Positions 11,396 through 22,480 of a DNA stretch of 64,000 bases are shown here, one piece after another. The translations under genes were made by a program, and so were the position numbers. Below the pieces are notes generated by a model that was not told the DNA's origin, did not search any database, and saw only the letters and a list, made by a program, of their open reading frames with translations. Source of the DNA: Acanthosepion esculentum (lineage: Eukaryota > Mollusca > Cephalopoda > Sepiida > Sepiidae); contig OZ038482.1 of assembly GCA_964036315.1 (NCBI GenBank), forward strand, positions 7,840,020 through 7,904,019, written 5' to 3'. The first letter of the stretch is position 1; the number at the start of each line of letters is the position of its first letter.

Positions 11396-11719
11396 AATTT
11401 TCTTTCAATCCCAGTAGCCCCTTGAATTTTAGTAGCATTATCATCTTGAGTCAAAAGATTAAACAAACCAAACAAAAAAATATGTAACTCAAAGAGAAAA
11501 TAATGAAAAATTTTCATGAAAAATTGTTTTTATAATTTTCAATTGCAAGTAGAATTGGCAGGTCAGTCAATGAATACTAAATATTTCTTTATAAGGAAAC
11601 AGCTAATATTACCATTAGAGATGAGAACCATTACTACACTTTGATCCTAGCCCAATAGCCAGCAAGTGAAGATAAATGTAACTTGAGTAGCACTGGCTTC
11701 TCACTCAGTGAATGTTTTC

Positions 11720-12118
11720 TCTATTTACATCATTCAAACTGTTGTCTTCATTTTATTACTGTATTCACAATATTTCGGCCATTGTATACTCCAACCTTCT
11801 TCAGGAGATTGGTTGGAATTTCGAACCAAACCCTTTATTTAGTCCATGGAGGTAGATTGTTCTAATTCCATATGTTACGCCTTTTTTGCATATTTTAGTA
11901 TCAGTTAATTCCCTTTAGTAACTCAACTTTCCAAATTTTTGTTCCCTCTGCTGTGGCCAGGTACTGAACTTACAACTCCCCAGTTGATAAAAGCATTGGT
12001 TGAGTAACACAAAAAGTGACTTGACCCAAAGAGTTGTAACAGCTGAAATGCTGTGAATATGACAAAAATGAGGGCAATGGTCTGAATGGTGTAAATAGTT
12101 GAACTCTCTGAAATACAG
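11720..12118. repeat. tRNA-headed repeat in inverted pair (internally deleted)
   Basis: The minus arm (11720-11983) contains the reverse-complement core (TTTCGGCC...CCTTCTTCAGG) and the body. The plus arm starts at AGTTGATAAAAGCATTGG and jumps from the B-box region to GCTGAAATGCTGTGAATATG and the tail ACAGACAGA. The junction sits at the A-box-like GATAAA, as at 5.76 and 40.73 kb. Confidence 0.7.
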
Positions 12119-12119
12119 A

Positions 12120-14030
12120 CAGAAAATGTTTCCTTAAAAAGGAAACAGATAATATTATCATTACATTAAATAAATGAAGTGTTATCATTTATATATATCA
12201 GAATATGCCTAATGTCTTGCCTAACTGATTTATCTCCAATAAGCAAGAATTGTTAATTTGTATATTCAGCTTTAAAATTTAAAAAAAAATAAAAATAAAA
12301 CTGTTTTATTATTTATTTCCAAAAGTCTCTTATGATATCTATAGAAAAAGTTATTTTTGTATAATTTCTTAATTATTCAAATAAAAATATTTTCTACCTT
12401 AAAAGTGGTAATGACTTTAGTTTGCAAGTAAAGGAAAATAAGTAGTGTTGATATCATTTAATAGAATATTTTGAAAATTTAATTATTTATATTTTACATT
12501 TTGTTCAGAAAAAAGTAAATTAAGTTATCCAATCATTTTTTTAATAGTGGATTTGTTTGATTTTATTTAAAGAAAATAAAAAGAAGCAAACATTTTATCA
12601 TTAAAAACAAAGCCTTTTGTGTATAAAAAAAAAAAAATTGAATGGAAAAATGGAACTTTCTTGGCTCTATTAAATATTTTGACAGATAATAAATAAATTA
12701 AAAGAAATATATCAAAATACAACTATAAAGTTTGTTTATAACATTTTTTGGATCAAGATTTAGTTTAGCAAACCAGTATATTTTTCTTTCAAAATGTATC
12801 CCCTCACCGCACACACACAGATCAGCTTTACTTGAATATGACCTTCACTTCTTTGAGAAATATTTCAATTTTGAGAAAAATTAAATTTTAAAGTGGAAGT
12901 GAGTGAGGTGGATTTAAAAATGGAATTTCAATTTACATGAGGAAAACTGCACCTTGAATTTGTCTTTTTTATGACAATAGAAATGTGATTAGCAATGTAA
13001 ATATAATACAAAAAAGACTTATTTTGTGAATTCTACAGAAAATTCAGAGTGGTATATATGCATAGAATCATTATGCTGCACTTAATATTATGCTTATATA
13101 TATATATATGTGTGTGTGTGTATGTGTGTGTATTAAAGTTGTGTATCTTCTGTTACATGGCACTTATGAAAATGCAAAAACTTATTTTCCAGTCCTTAAC
13201 GTTCACACATACTAATGATAAAAGCATACTGTTAAACAATCTTAACTTAATAAAGTAAAGGAGTATAATCATATGTAGTTGGCCCCAATATGTAAGAGCT
13301 AATAGAATCTATTTTTATGAATTAAACTTCTCAGAGTTCTGAGTCATTTAGATCAAAGACTTCAAAGAAATGTTTGATGTGATTGGATGACCTTACAAAG
13401 TGAAGGTCTTCATTCAGGTATTTGTATTTGTTGGTTGGTGCCAAAATTAAGCAAGTTGGCCGGCAAAGTCGGTTATCTTTTTCAGAGCAGTTCATTTACT
13501 ACTATTTGTTGACTGTTTACAGGACAAATACACTATACTGCAAAAACCCAGCAACTCCCAACTGAAATTGTGTTGAAGTATTTTTAACTTCTTACTAGGA
13601 AGTCTTTATTATTTTTCCTTTTAGCCATTGACCAAATCACTAAAATAAAACCTTTTTTGTTTATTATAAAACTTAGTTGGTCGTCTTGTTCCAATTGCTG
13701 TTCTTTATCTTTGTTATCTGAGGAACTTTATTGAGGCAATGAAAAATTCCATAAGAGGATGAAATGCGTCAACTAAGATAAGTTTTCCTTTTGTCTCTAT
13801 TCATATTGTCCTTTTACAGATATACTTTTTTTCCACACACACATTACATATATAAAGAGAGGGAATTAACACATTCTGATGGTTGCTTAAGGCATGAAAC
13901 TTATCACCATGCAACATTGATTTCTATATCCACAATGTTTATATCTACAAATGCTCTCTCCCAATAATGAATACATTTCTCCCTTAAATATAGCAACTTT
14001 TAAAGAATGCAATTATATATACATACATCT
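12120..14030. other. AT-rich stretch without recognised genes
   Basis: It contains a short (TA)(TG) microsatellite near 13100-13130 and a weak string GAGGATGAAATGCGTCAACT near 13755 that is only vaguely like the GAAAC core of the 5.5-kb family. Nothing coding was recognised. Confidence 0.4.
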
Positions 14031-14045
14031 ATATATTTATAGTGG

Positions 14046-14108
14046 GGCAGAAATACCACACACATTTTAAAGGTTGACAAAAAGACCAATGTGGTAGGTA
14101 TTTCTGCC
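14046..14108. repeat. 21-bp imperfect hairpin
   Basis: Arms 14046-14066 and 14088-14108 match at 18 of 21 positions (GGCAGAAATACC perfectly), with a 21-nt loop. The hairpin lies just before a long (TA)n(CA)n tract. Confidence 0.75.
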
Positions 14109-14120
14109 ACCCACCCTCTC

Positions 14121-14123
<3 letters not shown>

Positions 14124-14192
<69 letters not shown>
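14124..14192. repeat. Compound (TA)n(CA)n microsatellite
   Basis: (TA)n runs to about 14167 and (CA)n to 14192. Confidence 0.95.
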
Positions 14193-14699
14193 TACTACTT
14201 ACACAACTGGAGAATTATGATGAGAAATTAAAGAAATTATTTCTAGATTTAATACTAACCAACTTCTTTAATAAGATTCATAAATTTGCTAAGAGTTGAA
14301 TTATTATTCTCATAAGAAATTTGTTCAGAAGTAACATTAACAATCTCTCCAATACACAAGAGAATTACGTAAAAGAATTGATTGCCGGCTAACATAGTTC
14401 AACGTGAAAAAAAATCTAATAGCTATTCGCTTGCTTGTCTGCTGGCCCGGTTAACAAAAATTAAAAATCTGATATATTAAAATAACAAGAATGTATTTAC
14501 AAATTGTTTGAATGAAATAATCATCATATCAGTGTCCTAGGTTCTTTTTTATGCAAATTTACTAGAGTGTAGAAAAAGGTTTTAAGAATATTTCCTGCAG
14601 TTTTTATTATGACCAAATATGTAGAACAGAAATTTTCATTCATAATTGTAATCAAAATGTTGGCTACATGGAGACTATAAAAATCTATTTAACTTTGTC

Positions 14700-15070
14700 T
14701 GGAACTCACTGAGGAGTACAAGACCACAGCTCTCACCATGCCAGGTATTGCTGTGTTTCTGTAGCAAGTAAGTTTTTATGGGATGATGTTGCTAGCCCTA
14801 GGCATAAAAGATTTTGAATTCAGAGTTGTCTTTCTCCTAGATTGGTTGTCAACCAAGGCTGAAGAGCCTAGTCTATCCTACTATTTAACCCATAGCTAGA
14901 GTTAGGGGTGGAGAGAAGAGATGGATTCATACTTTCCCCAAGTGTATATGCAAAAAAGTGAACAAACTTTATGTAAATTTGAAATTAGTGAACTAATTTC
15001 TTTTTTCAACTCACTAACCATAATGCTAATCGCACATCCACATTTGGAACTATATTTCCTTTATATAAAG
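14700..15070 (-). repeat. tRNA-like/composite SINE, 3' modules well preserved
   Basis: On the minus strand it shares three successive modules with other copies: the TTCCAAATG...tRNA-like part, the 'cttGGGgAAAGTATGAATCCATCTCTTCTC' type module near 14915-14940, and AACAACTCTGAATTCAAAA with GCTAGCAACATCATCCCATA near 14785. The last module is also in the 31.6-kb 5S copy and the middle one in the 4.6-kb copy. Boundaries are approximate. Confidence 0.6.
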
Positions 15071-15430
15071 ATTGGTCAAGCCATAAGCTATTTTCAATCA
15101 TTGTGTGTGCATTTTTGTTTTTTTTGCTTATATCTTTATTAGAAGTTTCTAAGTACTGAATACTCAACAATTTCTAAAGACTTCCTAAGATACACTTAAT
15201 GGCTGAAGAATACATCAGTGAGAATGTTGTTAAAAACAAGATTATAACATGAACAGAAAATGAAACCCTTTAGAATAGATTTTTTTCTAGAACTTAAAGA
15301 TACCAATACCATTGGTCCTTCATATCACTTGGTTTCATATCAAAACTATATGGAAAAAAAAAAAAGTAAAACTTAAACCTGCCATATGCTGAACACTATG
15401 CTGAATCCATGTTTTTGGATTGATTGTTTT

Positions 15431-15796
15431 TTATGGATTATCAACCATTTGCCAGAAAATATTTTTGGATTATAAGAATTTTCTTTTTTGGAGATAATGA
15501 TTTACTGATACAAGTCCTACTAATTAACTCCTAGCTTAGAGGGGGAGAAGAGGTGGATTCATACCTTTCCCAAGGGTATTTGCACATAAGTGAATATCAT
15601 GAACCCAACTAAAATTGGAACTCTGCTCTCAGACTTCCAATTTTAAGCCATTATCCATTACACCACCTGCACATCCAAGCTTACAGCACCTGGTATTTCA
15701 AAGCGATCGCTCATCTAGGTAATGACAAGGCTCAACATTCTTTAACTTTGGTGATCTTATGCAAACCGGTGTTTCAATGTGATATGACCATAAACC
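15431..15796 (-). repeat. 5S rRNA + tRNA composite SINE (most complete copy)
   Basis: Read on the minus strand: a 5S-like head (about 15679-15796) with ATCACCAAAGTTAAAGAATG, GAGCCTTGTCATTACCTAGA and GGTGCTGTAAGC; then a tRNA-like module (about 15603-15667) with A-box TGGTGTAATGGATAATGG and B-box-like GAGTTCCAATTTTAG; then the body GCAAATACCCTTGGGAAAGG; and the 3' end CAGTAAATCATTATCTCC...AAAATATTTTCTGGC. Known 5S-headed SINEs (SINE3 class) and the 5S/tRNA chimera AmnSINE1 show that both promoter types can head such elements. Here it is diverged and inactive. Confidence 0.8.
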
Positions 15797-15799
15797 TGT

Positions 15800-16212
15800 G
15801 AATCATGTAATTAATTGTTTGAGTAAGGTTACCCTTGATATCTGGTGTTCTGTGAACATTTTTTTCTCCAAAATAAAAGCTTTCCTTTATTAAAAAAAAG
15901 TACTGAAATTTTTCATTAAATTCCAATTATTAGTTGATTTTTTTTGTGGATGCTTTGCCTAAGGTAATGGTAAACACCTTTTCACACTATCAATTTTCAC
16001 AAATATCTCCAGTTCCATAGAGTGTTTATAAATAATTTTCATATCTCTCCTTAAAAATAGAACAAAGATTTGGATGAAAATAAGCATTTTTATACAGGTC
16101 ATTAAGGGATCTGAAATTTCAATAAATTTTTAAACTTATATTTTTCTGTACAGATTTTATAAAGAAAAGACCTTGAAGATTTAGCATTGGAATATTGTAT
16201 ATGATGCTATAG

Positions 16213-16257
<45 letters not shown>

Positions 16258-17170
16258 TCAGACAGAGTAAATATTTAACCCATTTGGCTCTCCTCCTAGA
16301 CTTCAAGTTTCGATTTCCTGTGTAGGTTTTTGTTGCTTTACAGTGTACCAATTATTTACATAACCATTTACCTAGTATTAGATATTATGACTAATCTAGA
16401 GATGAGTTGAGACCTACAGGAGGATGTACACATGCCATTTTATAACCAAGATTCCATCATCTGATGATTTTGCTATCTGTAGGGTGGGGTGTCCTGAAAC
16501 AAATCCTTAACACCATGGATACCAAAAAATGAATATATTTCCTGCATAGAATTAATTTATTATAAATCATTTGCATATTCTCCTTTTCACTTCATGGCAT
16601 TTGTTGATTAATGTTCACTGTTGATGTTCCACCTTGTTACAGTTGCCATCTTCTATGAAGTTTACAACATTGTTTTGAATATTGGCAAAAAGTAGAACAT
16701 CATTGAGAATATTTTGTTTCACTTTCTTGGTCCTCTTATACAGAGTTCATTGAATTTGTAGTTTGTGATCATCTTTATAGTCTGTTTCTTTTAAAAGACC
16801 TTGCATGGGTGTGTGTATGTGAGAGAAAAATAAGCAAAGGGGAAGAAAAAGACAAGACAAAGAGAAGAAATATAAAACTAATCTCAGATTCTGTAACAAT
16901 TTCAATTCTACAATTGAAAGGAAGTTTAAGTTAATTGCACAAGAAGAGAAAAAGATGAATAAATATTAATTTCATATGACTAAGAGAATTTCTGAGAGAG
17001 AGACAGGAAAATATGAATGACAAGGTACAGATCTAAGTTGAACTGAAATTGTTTTTTTGTGTAAAGTAATTGCTTATTCTTCAATGTAATTGGTAGAAAT
17101 GACCAACAAACAGAATTGACAATATTTCCAATAACAAAAGAATGGCAAGAACAGTGCAAAAATAATACAA

Positions 17171-17175
<5 letters not shown>
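15800..17175. other. No recognised gene; includes (TA)18 at 16215-16250
   Basis: AT-rich DNA with one clear dinucleotide run at 16215-16250. I see no coding or RNA signature. Confidence 0.45.

Positions 17176-17221
<46 letters not shown>
17176..17221. repeat. (TA)23 microsatellite
   Basis: Pure TA run. It creates a false minus-strand open frame rich in Ile-Tyr. Confidence 0.95.
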
Positions 17222-17223
<2 letters not shown>

Positions 17224-17380
17224 CTTGATAATTAGTAGGGATAATTTGAAAGAAAATATAAATCCAAAGAGAGCTCAATGTAAGAACAGAGCAAAAATTT
17301 TTTTGGTCTGAAAAGATTGGCACCTGATCCCATGAAATAAACTATTACATATCTATTTCTAAGGACTCCACTTGCATTAT

Positions 17381-17393
<13 letters not shown>

Positions 17394-17424
<31 letters not shown>
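17394..17424. repeat. (TA)n microsatellite
   Basis: Pure TA run following a TATAAATATAAA lead. Confidence 0.95.
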
Positions 17425-17427
<3 letters not shown>

Positions 17428-17483
17428 ACATTTATGATAAATGTCTTTAAATAAATTGTCGGACTATGTCCAATTCAAAAATA

Positions 17484-17506
17484 TGTGTGTGTGTGTGTGT
17501 GTGTGT
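17484..17506. repeat. (TG)n microsatellite
   Basis: Pure TG run. Confidence 0.95.
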
Positions 17507-17931
17507 TAGGTACCTCCACTTCTTCACTAAAAGAGCATACCATGATGAAAAGTCCTCAAACTTGATGAAAATAAAAATTTATTGTCAAAATGCTTATGTT
17601 ATTATTAAGAGGAAAGACCAAAGTATAATTTTTTATTATTTTATTAAACTTTTTAATCCTTTCTAGCACATTCAAAATTTTGGTTAAAAATCTTGTTACT
17701 CTTGCCTCAGTGGTTGGCCAAAGATTACTATGGGAAATTTAACATTTTTTTGTGATAAAGAACACATCATTTTGGAAATTCTTGCAAAAATCCAATAAAT
17801 GTCAGATTTTAATGAAATTTTCAGTTAATTATACTCTAAATCAGCTAACATTCCTCAAAGAAAGTTTTAGAAAAAGTATTTTATTTTTGAAACTTTTTTA
17901 ATAAAGAGAATTACATTGCAATGAAAGAAGA

Positions 17932-17933
<2 letters not shown>

Positions 17934-17968
<35 letters not shown>
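17934..17968. repeat. 35-A homopolymer
   Basis: Uninterrupted A35. It may mark the 3' end of a plus-strand retrocopy whose body was not recognised. Confidence 0.9.
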
Positions 17969-17971
<3 letters not shown>

Positions 17972-18162
17972 AGTGCTAATCAGGTATTTTAGCAAAAACC
18001 TTTATTCCAGTTAATCAAAATTAGTTTTTGAAATACACCAAATTATTTTGCTTTTTGGAAAAAATCTTAATCTATAAACTTGAAATTAAAGCTACAATAA
18101 AAGATACAGGAAAGATTTGGCATTTTTTAAATTCTTAGGTATTGTTTTTTACTGGGTTTTTT

Positions 18163-18166
<4 letters not shown>

Positions 18167-18194
<28 letters not shown>
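18167..18194. repeat. (TG)14 microsatellite
   Basis: Pure TG run. Confidence 0.95.
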
Positions 18195-18699
18195 GAGGTA
18201 ACTAATACAGTAGAGTGGCAAGGTCTTTGTGATATGAAAAACAGAAGAAAAAAAAACAGAAATAAAGTAGAAAACAGAAAACATGGAAAATCACAGAAAA
18301 AGGGATTTTTGCTACTAAAAGACAAGATACTGATGGTAAAACGTAAAATTCCTGAGCTGCAACTCAGCAGAATCATTATTTTGCATAAATTACAGCATAA
18401 ATACACAGCAAAGCCAGTCACTTATGTGAAAGTGCTATGATCAATATTGCTGCAACAGGTCATTCTATAAATAACATGGGGTATTTTCTACTACTGATCC
18501 CAGTACTGTATAATCGCCATAACCTAATTCATGATATTAACCTTGCCAAACCAGTCACTGCAGGTTACCACAGGGCAAATACCCACATGCAATATTAGCA
18601 TATGAATAGCATGGCACACACTGTCAAGGGTGGGAAAAATAAAAGTTGTTGCTTGTTTAGTAATTAGATTTTTAAATGCCAGTTTGATTATCTTTCACA

Positions 18700-18880
18700 A
18701 TGAGTAAACGAAAAGCTAGCAAACTTGGTGGGTGCACACCTTTGGCAAAATACAGAGCTGAAGAGCCAGCTTTACATGATAATTTTTATCAATGGCGATA
18801 AATTATTTTGCAGGTTTTGTCAGCAGAGCATGACGGACATGCTTGTAAATCATCAGAAATTGCTAAAGCACAAAAAAAAA
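18700..18880 (+). pseudogene. Possible BED/CGGBP1-like zinc-finger relic of an hAT-type element
   Basis: From the ATG at 18700 the frame reads MSKRKASKLGGCTPLAKYRA and continues to YQWR before a stop. In a shifted frame the DNA then reads LFCRFCQQSMTDMLVNHQKL then LKHKK, with the spacing C-x2-C...H...H of a BED-type finger. Such fingers head hAT-family transposases and CGGBP1-like proteins. No catalytic domain follows before the TIR element at 19.06 kb. The pattern is short and the assignment tentative. Confidence 0.35.
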
Positions 18881-19057
18881 TAAAATAAAATAAAATTAAA
18901 AATAAAGATGTCTATATAAGTAGGCTATATATTTGTATATTTTACTGTTTACACACAAGTCTCTTTTTTCACGTGTTTTCATGATTTTGAAACATACCAT
19001 CACAGAAGAACATGGAATTTGACTTTTTAGAACATGGAGAACTTGCCACTCTAATAT

Positions 19058-19511
19058 ACAGAGTGAATCAAAAATATTTTCACAAGCTTTGGGAGCATGT
19101 TCCTCACACCAAAACAGGAGCAAAAGTCCATACAAACATATGTCCACAAATCCTTCACTTTCGAGTTATTAAGTTTAAAGTTTACGGTAGACACTGTTGA
19201 ATGTATAATCCAAGATAAAATACAAAAATAGTTTTACGAACTTTGGGGGCGGGTCCCTGAAACCAAAACAAAATAAAATGTTCACATAAACATATGTCCA
19301 AAAGGCCATCATTGTAACTCAACACAGCAATAATAACTGTTCAAAATGTACTCTGCTTCCTTCTACACGTGCATGCACCCATTGGATCATTGACTGGTGA
19401 ACCTTTTTAAATACTCCTACAAAGTGTTGAATTGTTTTGCGGTTTGTCCTTGTTTTGGTGTAAGGAACCTGTCCCCAAAATTTGTAAAAATATTTTTGAT
19501 ACACCCTCTGT
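19058..19511. mobile_element. TIR DNA transposon remnant with duplicated left end
   Basis: The left end ACAGAGTGAATCAAAAATAT (19058) and the reverse complement of the right end, ACAGAGGGTGTATCAAAAATA (19511 leftward), match over about 60 bp through GTTCCT-ACACCAAAACA. A second, inner left-end copy lies at about 19217-19280 (CAAAAATAGTTTTACGAAC...ACCAAAACAAA). The element has lost most of its interior. Target-site duplication is obscured by the adjoining (TG)n. Confidence 0.6.
19321..19470 (-). pseudogene. Transposase C-terminal relic inside the 19.06-19.51 kb element
   Basis: The minus strand reads FVGVFKKVHQSMIQWVHARV then EGSRVHFEQLL before a stop. The layout (a helix with basic residues, then 'G-x-x-F-E-x-L-L') resembles the C-terminus of IS630/mariner-related transposases in which a final 'G-G-H-F-E-H-L'-like string ends the protein. 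Only about 45 residues remain. Family assignment is inference from the ending and from the surrounding TIRs. Confidence 0.4.
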
Positions 19512-19530
19512 GTGTGTGTGTGTGTGTGTA
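19508..19530. repeat. (TG)n microsatellite abutting the TIR
   Basis: Pure TG run directly after the right terminus CACCCTCTG. Confidence 0.95.
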
Positions 19531-19779
19531 AGACAAAAGTAGGCAAAGCAACGGCAAAAAGTTCAAACTATGAATAGTGTTAGCACACAAAAGGGATACA
19601 GACAAATGATCACAGCATTTTGACTTCAAGTAGGGGTAGGGTGTGACAATTTGAGGGTCGAAGGGATAGAGAAAGATGTGACACCTTAAAGGTTGAAAGA
19701 CAGATCGATAAACATACCAAGAGATGAGACCAGATTTTAGTAAATTCAGAGGGTTTGATTTTTTTCTTCTTCCTGACCG

Positions 19780-20244
19780 CCCGGTCAACACTTCTCCCCC
19801 TTCTCTTGGACATGAGTAGAAGCTCACACCTTGTTTGTTTAGGAAGGGGTTCCCAGAATTCTCTCTCTCTGGCCTCTGTACTAGTGCTGCTGTGTTTCTC
19901 CCGTGATGTGTGCAGTCTGTGGCCTCTTCGTTCTGAGGGTACAAGGTTAACAGTTCTCTGGTTGCTGTTTCCGACTGGTAGTTACGAGCCTTAACTCTTG
20001 CATAGCATCTTGAGTGGCCACTCTGATCAACAGTTGTATAATATCGGGGTGTCTGTAGTGCCATGTTGCACATGGAAAGGGGTCCCTGCAGTCACCTCTA
20101 GTGGGCAACCCCGAGACCACATTATGATGCAGGCTGTGCCAACTTTTCTCTGCCCATGTCATGGTCGATAACTGTCCTGCTTCTTTTACTTCAGGCTTTC
20201 TCATCTTCCAACCATAATTCCACATAATGACTTACAAAGATTGA
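19780..20244 (+). other. LINE 5' leader
   Basis: GC-rich leader with stops in the frame of the endonuclease (last in-frame stop at 20242-20244). A 218-codon open frame on the opposite strand here (19417-20073) spans both the LINE leader and the neighbouring TIR element and has no domain, so it is chance. Confidence 0.5.
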
Positions 20245-20950
20245 AAAAGTAAACCTAAACCAGCCCTTCAAAAATCACCTACACCCCTCAACATTTCGTT
20301 CTCCAACATCCGTGGCATTAGAACCAATTTCTGCAGTATGGAATCTTTTCTCACTGCAAACTGCCCGGATATACTGGCTCTGTGTGAGACCAACCTTGAC
20401 TCGTCTATCCCCTCCTCTGATCTCTCGATCCCCAGCTACCTTCCTCTCCTCAGAAAAGACTCTCAAACCCACATGCATGGTTTGATGTCTACGTCAAGGA
20501 CCATCTCTCTCTGGCTAGGGAGTTGTCTCGAATCGCCAGACCATTCATACATGTGTCTCCGGCTATCTCTCCTCAATGCTGTAAGCTATCTCTTCCTTTA
20601 TCGCTCTCCATCCTCTCAAGACTGTGGAATACTCAATAGCATTTCTAACAGCATAGACAAGGCTCTCTCTCTCTCTCCATCCGTTTGCTCACATATTTGT
20701 GTTTGGTGATTTTAACGCCCATCATACCAAGTGGCTTAAGAATGCTACTACTGACCTCGCAGGCATTCAAACACTTGATTTTTCAGTTTCTCAATCCCTC
20801 ATGCAGATAGTCGACTTCCAACACATTTTGCCTACAACCGGGACATTGAGGCCTCTCTTCTCGATCCGTATTTTACCTCCATCCCAGAGTCTTGTAGCAC
20901 CACGCAGCTCTGCCCTCTTGGTAACTTCGATCATGCTGTAGTGTCTGTTA
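20245..20950 (+). pseudogene. LINE endonuclease domain (broken)
   Basis: The frame open from 20245 reads NISFSNIRGI (first strand of exonuclease-endonuclease-phosphatase folds) and DILALCETNLD (catalytic Glu region) before a frameshift near 20485. After further shifts, 20702-20725 reads FGDFNAHH (catalytic Asp and Asn) and about 20923-20950 reads NFDHAVVSVN (the terminal Asp-His pair). These are the hallmark residues of the LINE apurinic endonuclease that nicks target DNA to prime reverse transcription. Residues are largely preserved although the frame is broken at least twice, pointing to fairly recent loss of function. It continues into the linker at 20941-21411. Confidence 0.85.
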
Positions 20951-21430
20951 ACATCATCTTCAACTCCACCCCCTGCAAAGAACCTCCTACCACTAGAACC
21001 TTGTTCTGCTATCAACGAGCTGACTGGGACTCGTTCCGTGATTTCCTCTGCGATGTCCCCTGGGATGTTATCTTTACGCTCCATGTTCAAGAACGTGCTT
21101 CTGAGGTCTCATACTGGGTTAAAGCTGGAATCGGCGCTTTCATCCCCTCAAGGAAATTTACGGTCAAATCGTGCTCCTCCCCTTGGTTCTCCACTGCTTG
21201 CTCAGCCGCCATTGCCCATAGGAACCACTTCTTCCACCCATTTCGCAGCGACATGTCCAACTGCAATAGACGTCTCTTTGCCTCCGCCCATAACGAGTGT
21301 AAGCGTCTCCTCAACGAAGCTAAGTCACTATTTGCTGCTCGGATGAAGGAACGTATTGCATTCGCAAGATCGGCTCCAAAGATTATTGGCGTCTCTGCAA
21401 GAGCATACTGAACAATAGCAAACCCTCTAT
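20951..21430 (+). pseudogene. LINE linker between endonuclease and RT (mostly open)
   Basis: A 156-codon open stretch (20941-21411) continues from the endonuclease. It includes YQRADWDSFRDFLCDVPWD, then SSPWFSTACSAAIAHRNHFF, the conserved linker block of this LINE group. The frame breaks just after 21400 (the sequence near RSAPKI) before the RT begins. Confidence 0.8.
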
Positions 21431-22480
21431 ACCTCCTTTGTTCAACCAGTTTGAGGTCCTGACCTCCTCTGCCAACAAGGCTGAATGCTTTGCTCGGAAA
21501 TTTTTTTCCTTCAACTCAACGCATTTCCCTCTTAGAACTGAGGCCCTATTGAGTGGGTTACGCATAACCCCATCATTGGTATTGGGAATTATCTCTAATT
21601 TAGACCACCACAAGGCTAGTGGTGGAGATAGGATACCAGCCATTGTCTTGAAGAAATGCGCACCTGAACTGGCATCTGTTCTCTCCAAATTATATAACTA
21701 CTGCCTCAAGGAATCTTGTTTTCCAGACTGCTGAAAGTCCTCATTGAATGTTTCTGTCTTTAAGAACTCTGGCGACCCTCTGACCCTTCTAATTACCATC
21801 CTATCAGTCTTTTACCTCTCTTTGGCAATGTCTTTGAAGCCCTAATCAACGCTGAAGTGGTTAACCACCTTACATCCCATGATCTGCTCTCAGACAAGCA
21901 ATATGGTTTCCGCTTTGCCCGATCTACAGCTGATCGGCTTACGGCCATCACTGAATTTGTCTACCAAGCTCTTCAAAATAACAGAAGCTCGTGCCGTGGC
22001 CCTAGACATCTCCAAAGCATTTGATAGGGTTTGGCATGCCGGCCTTCTTCACATGCTCCAGGGTTATGGTATTACAGGTCGATTGTATTAAGTCAAACAA
22101 TCATTCCTGTCAAACCGCGAATTGAATGTCATTCTCAACAGATTCTCCTCCAGCTCCTATCCCACAAACGCAGGTGTTCCTCAAGGCTCCATACTAGGCC
22201 CTACTCTGTTCCTTATCTTCATCAACAATCTTCCTGACGTCATAGATTCCCAAGTTGGCATCTACGCAGACGACACTACAATTTACTCCTGCCTCAAAAA
22301 CAAATCTAGTGTCACTGACAAAACTAACCTAGCAGTTCGTCTCAAAAAAGACCTGCAATCGGTTGGGAACTGGGGCAGGAATTGGCTGGTTAACTTTAAT
22401 GCTTCAAAAACAAAACTGCTCTATATTAATCACCACAGAGATCCTTCCCTGCCCCCCCATTAGAATGTCTGACACTCAAC
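21431..22480 (+). pseudogene. LINE reverse transcriptase domain (broken)
   Basis: It starts with a thumb-proximal segment (21438 onward), then reads ISNLDHHKASGGDRIPAIVL. The string FPDC is followed by TGA at 21732-21734, where the family has Trp, so a single-base change made a stop. The next blocks are LLSDKQYGFRFARSTADRL (about 21885), ALDISKAFDRVWHAGLLHML with the first catalytic Asp at about 22005, GVPQGSILGPTLFLIFIN (about 22176) and YADDTT (22263-22280), the metal-binding motif. At least three frameshifts separate the blocks. All catalytic residues are visible, but no continuous protein can be made. Confidence 0.9.

Noticed and set aside
13730..13800. Another copy of the CTGAAGA...GAAAC core
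   Set aside because: Only a GATGAAATGCGTC string and a loose CTGAGGAA are present; no body or tail of the family.
17081..17323. 80-codon minus-strand open frame
   Set aside because: Produced by the (TA)23 tract (Ile-Tyr repeats).
18117..18440. Overlapping plus and minus open frames with Cys-Val or His-Thr runs
   Set aside because: Both are driven by the (TG)14 tract; no domain.
19417..20073. 218-codon minus-strand open frame, the longest in the window
   Set aside because: It spans the end of one transposon, a (TG)n run and the leader of a LINE on the other strand, so it cannot be a single ancestral gene. It contains a His-Thr run from the microsatellite.
20791..21314. Minus-strand open frames over the LINE
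   Set aside because: Shadows of the plus-strand LINE coding sequence.
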